This document shows positions 6,301 through 7,959 of a stretch of DNA of 7,959 bases, in pieces. Each line of letters opens with the position of its first letter. The stretch's first letter is position 1. This DNA comes from JBOGWY01 sp050694015 (lineage in GTDB: Bacteria > Actinomycetota > CADDZG01 > WHSQ01). The stretch covers positions 1 to 7,959 of the forward strand of contig JBOGWY010000324.1 in the NCBI GenBank assembly GCA_050694015.1, written 5' to 3'. The notes beneath the pieces are model-generated. The model was not told where the DNA came from, searched no databases, and saw only the letters and a program-made list of their open reading frames with translations. The translations under genes were made by a program, and so were the position numbers.

Positions 6301-6946
6301 GTACGAGGGCCAGGGGCCGGAGCACTCGAACGCGCGGCTCGAGCGTTTCCTCACGCTGGCGGCCGAGGACAGTATCCAGGTGGCACAGCCGAGTACAGCG
6401 GGCCAGTACTTCCATCTGCTTCGCCGTCAGGTTGTGCGTTCGGTGCGCAAGCCGCTGATCGTGATGACGCCGAAGTGGCTGTTGCGGCTCCCCGAGGCGC
6501 GCAGTCGCACCGATGAACTGATGAGCGGGCACTTCCAGGAGACGCTCGACGATCCCGACGCGATCAAGCGGCCGGAGCCGACCGAGGCGATCCTGCTGTG
6601 CACGGGCAAGATCTATTACCTCCTCAAGGAGAAGCGCGATGAACTCAACGCGCCGGTCGCGATCGTGCGCCTCGAACAGCTCTATCCGTTCCCACACGAG
6701 CAGCTGCAGGAGATCTTCGACCGTTACCCGCAGGCGCGCCACGTCCGGTGGGTGCAGGACGAGCCGGAGAACATGGGGGCCTGGAGCTTCATCGATGCCC
6801 GGCTCCGGCGCTACCTCCCCGACAACCTGAGGCTCACGCACGCGGCCCGGGCCGAGAGCGCGAGCCCCGCCACCGGCTCGACCACCGTCCACGACCAGGA
6901 GCAGCAGCAGCTACTTCAGCGAGCATTCCGTTTTGTGAGCACATAG
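3347..6946 (+). CDS. kgd: Multifunctional 2-oxoglutarate dehydrogenase E1 / succinyltransferase (Kgd, SucA-type)
   Basis: This cytoplasmic ThDP enzyme feeds 2-oxoglutarate into the TCA cycle and supplies the E1 and E2o functions of the actinobacterial complex. With the ATC start it is 1199 aa. Residues 1-40 (FGPNIWLVDEMYRRY...SWRDFF) are the conserved N-terminal segment. About 41-79 is a Pro/Ala linker. About 80-320 is the E2 catalytic domain, starting PLRGISARIAENM and including DHRVIQGAESG with catalytic His294. About 330-1199 is the E1 body: MYRVRGH, SHRGRLNVL, the ThDP/Mg motif GDAAFAGQG followed by VVNNNIGF (Gly622 onwards), YGHNEADEPAFTQP and FSQRHSALVDH. No lipoyl or subunit-binding domain is present, as usual for Kgd. 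The first ATG (3392) would remove the conserved LVDE segment; see the RBS entry. The last codons (RFVST, stop TAG) lie in an inverted repeat, so the native C-terminus is altered. Confidence 0.95.
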   Translation: MDREVFGPNIWLVDEMYRRYQENPKAVGESWRDFFEDYQPATRPPQERPGTRPAEAPKPTPAPAPVAPREVPAEAPEDAVPLRGISARIAENMEASLGVPTATSVRTMPAKLLEENRRVINRVLAGHRAHRGGKISFTHIIGWAILKGLQARPAMKASYADIDGKPHVVQHKHVNFGLAVDLEKKDGSRVLLVPNVKNSDELDFAGFFASYEDLIRRVRANELAPEDFSDTTVTLTNPGTVGTSLSVPRLMPKQGLIVGTGAIAYPPEYQAADPRALARIGVSKTITITSTYDHRVIQGAESGQFLDYIQQLLLGADRFYEEMFASLKIPYEPLRWSSDRAPIAGEETDLEKQSRVIQLMNMYRVRGHLLADLNPIATDVLTHPELDLSYYGLTVWDLDREFLSDGLPGPRKQPLRKMLDTVRDAYSRTIGVEYMHISHPDEKRWIQERVESATTEDLPLEEKRHILGRLNAGEGFERFLHSKWTGHKRFSLEGAESLIPMLDQLLECAADNGMLEAVMGMSHRGRLNVLANIVGKPLKEIFREFEGDIDPDTVQGSGDVKYHLGLTGSFTSRKGNQLAVVLASNPSHLEAVDPVVEGMARAKQDLLGEEERDRVLPILLHGDAAFAGQGVVAETLNMSQLQGYRTGGTVHIVVNNNIGFTTSPQAGRSTNYATDVAKMIQAPIFHVNGDDPEACVRVIRLAFAYRQAFGKDIVVDLICYRRYGHNEADEPAFTQPMMYSRIDERRSVRKLYTEDLLNRGELSVEEAEQAFDDFRARMQQAFEETRGATKKPEPPRAAKPPDPAGVLPAIETGVALDRLQRINEILTSFPQGFEPHPKLKKQLERRKGMLDKDAIEWAAAEAFAFGSLLMEGITVRLAGQDTRRGTFSQRHSALVDHQNGEEYMPLSHLSDDQAPFRVFDSSLSEFAAVGFEYGYSVAIGDALVCWEAQFGDFVNGAQVIIDQFIVAGEDKWSQESGVVLLLPHGYEGQGPEHSNARLERFLTLAAEDSIQVAQPSTAGQYFHLLRRQVVRSVRKPLIVMTPKWLLRLPEARSRTDELMSGHFQETLDDPDAIKRPEPTEAILLCTGKIYYLLKEKRDELNAPVAIVRLEQLYPFPHEQLQEIFDRYPQARHVRWVQDEPENMGAWSFIDARLRRYLPDNLRLTHAARAESASPATGSTTVHDQEQQQLLQRAFRFVST

Positions 6947-6979
6947 CCGCGTTTTCAGGCCTGCGACTGCAGAACAGAA
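6928..6979 (+). repeat. Left terminal inverted repeat
   Basis: Begins CCGTTTTGTGAGCACATAG. Mismatches to the right arm are at 6958, 6966, 6967 and 6977. Read inward it offers stop codons in two of three frames, TGA (6936-6938) and TAG (6944-6946). The TAG ends kgd. Confidence 0.85.
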
Positions 6980-6982
6980 TGA

Positions 6983-7308
6983 TGGCAACGCGTCGCGGAA
7001 GCGGTAACGGGAGAGGGAAAACCGCGAGATCGCCGGCTCACGGCGATCGGAAGACTCGTCTCCGATGACGACGGGGTCGGTTCCATCATGTTCACGGTTC
7101 CGGATCTCGCGCCTGGTCGCTACGTGGTGGTTGCGCACTGTCGCGGTTGCAGCGTTGAAGGAACAACCTTCTCCGTAGTCGGCGACTTCCGCATCGCCTC
7201 GACTCCACTGCCCTTCACAGGAGCCCGATCATCGTGATTCTGGCGAGCGCGTGCGCTCTTACGGGAACCGGTGCCGCCGTTTTGTTCTGCAAACGCAGGC
7301 GTGAAAAC
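6983..7308 (+). pseudogene. 3' fragment of a sortase-anchored (LPFTG) surface protein, frameshifted
   Basis: A frame opening at 6983, right after an in-frame TGA, reads as a beta-sandwich repeat: GRLVSDDDGVGSIMFTVPDL, then APGRYVVVAHCRGCSVEG, TTFSVVGDFRI, and the sortase-like motif LPFTG (7208-7222). It then stops at TGA 7235-7237. In the -1 frame the missing remainder continues directly: PIIVILASACALTGTGAAVLF, a membrane helix (about 7225-7287), and a KRRR tail (7291-7302). LPxTG, helix and basic tail together form a cell-wall sorting signal, so one base appears to be lost near 7222-7226. No plausible start codon precedes the beta domain except ATG 7088, inside the domain, so the 5' part is missing. 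The tail overlaps the right inverted repeat and has no own stop. Non-functional remnant, or a passenger of the element. Confidence 0.65.
7028..7048. repeat. Small perfect hairpin inside the element
   Basis: GATCGCCG (7028-7035) and CGGCGATC (7041-7048) pair perfectly with a 5-nt loop. It lies in the interior near the left arm. It may be structural, or chance within the protein fragment. Confidence 0.4.
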
Positions 7309-7331
7309 GCGGCTATGTGCTCACAAAACGG
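7280..7331 (-). repeat. Right terminal inverted repeat
   Basis: Inverted partner of 6928-6979. Read from the right it starts CCGTTTTGTGAGC and contains the TGA (7323-7321) that ends the SDR gene. Read on the plus strand, its inner part encodes the LFCKRRREN tail of the surface-protein fragment. The left arm's copy would read SRRPEN at the same place. Confidence 0.85.
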
Positions 7332-7959
7332 TTGGGGGCGGGCCTACCGGGAGTCCCTTGGCCCGGGCCCCGGCGATCGTGTCGGCCAGCGTGTCCAGGG
7401 CCTCGTGATCCGGCTCCCATCCGAGCTTCTCGCGCGCCTTCGTGCAGTCCATCAACACCGGAACCCTGAGCGCGCTGATCCATGCCGCGCGTGCCGGCAT
7501 CAACGGGAGCCGGGACACGATGCGGGCCGTGACGTCGACGGTGATCTCGGGCACCGGCATCGAGTACCACCCGAGAGCGTGGGCTAGATCCGAGAGAGTG
7601 ATCTCTCCTTCGGCGGCGAGGTTGTAGACGCCGGGCTCGCCCTTGCCCAGGATCGCCGCCCGCAGGGCCCGCGCCACGTCGTCACAGTGCACGAGCTGGA
7701 ACGGGATGCCGGGGTCGGGGATCACCGGACGGAGCAGCGGGATCGTGCCCATCAGATTGCGCACCGGGCGCGGGAGCTTCTCACCGAGCTGCACGAACGG
7801 GATGTTCTCGACCAGCTCCGTGGCATCGGCCCCCGCGACGATGCACGGACGGAAGACGTAGACCTCCGTCGGCCCTGTTTGAGAGAGCGAGTCCAGCATC
7901 GCCTCGACCTCGGCCTTCTGCGCGGAGTAGTAGTGGTCCTCGTATCCCCGCGGCGGCAC
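7321..7959 (-). CDS. NAD(P)-dependent epimerase/dehydratase (extended SDR), C-terminal part
   Basis: The frame runs off the right edge, so the N-terminal Rossmann GxxGxxG motif and the start are outside; the GTG at the edge is not a credible start. The visible 212 residues include the SDR catalytic YxxxK as YYSAQK (about residues 10-15 of the visible part). The strand VYVFRPCIVAGAD follows, then the substrate-domain segment PFQLVHCDDVARALRAAI and GVYNLAAEGEITLSDLAHALG. The C-terminal LMDCTKAREKLGWEP is typical of nucleotide-sugar or sterol-type epimerases of extended SDRs. Substrate is unknown. The last residues (VL) and the stop TGA come from the right inverted repeat, so the original C-terminus after GPPP has been replaced. 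It is convergent with kgd. Confidence 0.88.
   Translation of the reverse strand: MPPRGYEDHYYSAQKAEVEAMLDSLSQTGPTEVYVFRPCIVAGADATELVENIPFVQLGEKLPRPVRNLMGTIPLLRPVIPDPGIPFQLVHCDDVARALRAAILGKGEPGVYNLAAEGEITLSDLAHALGWYSMPVPEITVDVTARIVSRLPLMPARAAWISALRVPVLMDCTKAREKLGWEPDHEALDTLADTIAGARAKGLPVGPPPTVL

Larger units (their letters stand above)
6928..7331. mobile_element. MITE-like non-autonomous element with ~52-bp terminal inverted repeats
   Basis: The block is bounded by inverted repeats 6928-6979 and 7280-7331. By hand alignment 48 of 52 positions pair, the outermost 30 being perfect (6928-6957 with 7302-7331). Weaker pairing continues inward to about 6990. No transposase or complete gene lies inside. 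The interior carries a broken surface-protein gene fragment and a hairpin at 7028-7048. It sits exactly between two convergent genes and supplies both their stop codons. Flanking target duplication is unclear: at most TT on both sides. I do not recognise the family. Alternatives are an inverted duplication, or an assembly join within a repeat. Confidence 0.7.

Noticed and set aside
5873..6892. Antisense reading frame of 339 aa inside kgd
   Set aside because: Same GC-driven artefact, with no recognisable domain.
6924..7335. Clear target-site duplication flanking the element
   Set aside because: Flanks read GCATT on the left and TTGGG on the right. Only TT is shared, which is too short to claim.
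7234..7587. Plus-strand 117-aa gene starting at GTG 7234
   Set aside because: Its first part is the membrane/KRRR tail of the surface-protein fragment. The rest is antisense to the SDR gene and not protein-like.
1..7959. CRISPR array, phage genes or a defence system
   Set aside because: No spaced repeat array and no phage or nuclease/ATPase defence motifs were found in any frame examined.

Overview
The window is GC-rich, densely coded DNA that looks actinobacterial. The strongest markers are a Kgd-type 2-oxoglutarate enzyme, in which an E2 succinyltransferase domain is fused in front of the E1 (SucA) body, and a DinB-like protein of the mycothiol-dependent maleylpyruvate isomerase family. 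Two possible TANNNT-type -10 boxes with almost no leader, and a sortase-type wall-anchor signal, fit the same group. Genus cannot be read from the sequence. A deep-branching or uncultured actinomycete is my guess.

Layout, left to right. Positions 3-506 (+) hold the 3' end of a secreted S1 (trypsin-fold) protease, closed by a strong hairpin at 518-554. A single-domain rhodanese follows at 573-923 (+). The 117 bases after it contain three hairpin or repeat elements and lead into tRNA-His(GTG) on the minus strand (1041-1116). An MFS efflux-type transporter lies on the minus strand (1140-2429, TTG start) and ends just upstream of the tRNA. It is divergent from a DinB/MDMPI-family gene (2572-3243, +). 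A short regulatory-looking gap with two inverted repeats precedes the very long kgd gene (about 3347-6946, +). At the right edge is the 3' part of an NAD(P)-dependent SDR/epimerase on the minus strand (7321-7959), convergent with kgd.

The unusual part is the junction between kgd and the SDR gene. A 404-bp block (6928-7331) is bounded by about 52-bp terminal inverted repeats, with the outer 30 bp perfect. It has no transposase, so it looks like a MITE or other non-autonomous mobile element. Inside it, two adjacent frames encode the 3' end of a sortase-anchored surface protein: an Ig-like beta domain, then LPFTG, then (one frame over) a membrane helix and KRRR. The stop codons of both flanking genes lie inside the two repeat arms, so both C-termini have been rewritten by the element.

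The second oddity is that kgd has no ATG, GTG or TTG start ahead of its conserved N-terminus. A good AAGGAG ribosome binding site points instead to an ATC initiation codon.

Functionally the window is mostly housekeeping and accessory metabolism: TCA cycle (kgd), sulfur transfer (rhodanese), thiol or detoxification chemistry (MDMPI), export (MFS) and translation (tRNA-His). There is no evident single operon; most genes look like separate transcription units.
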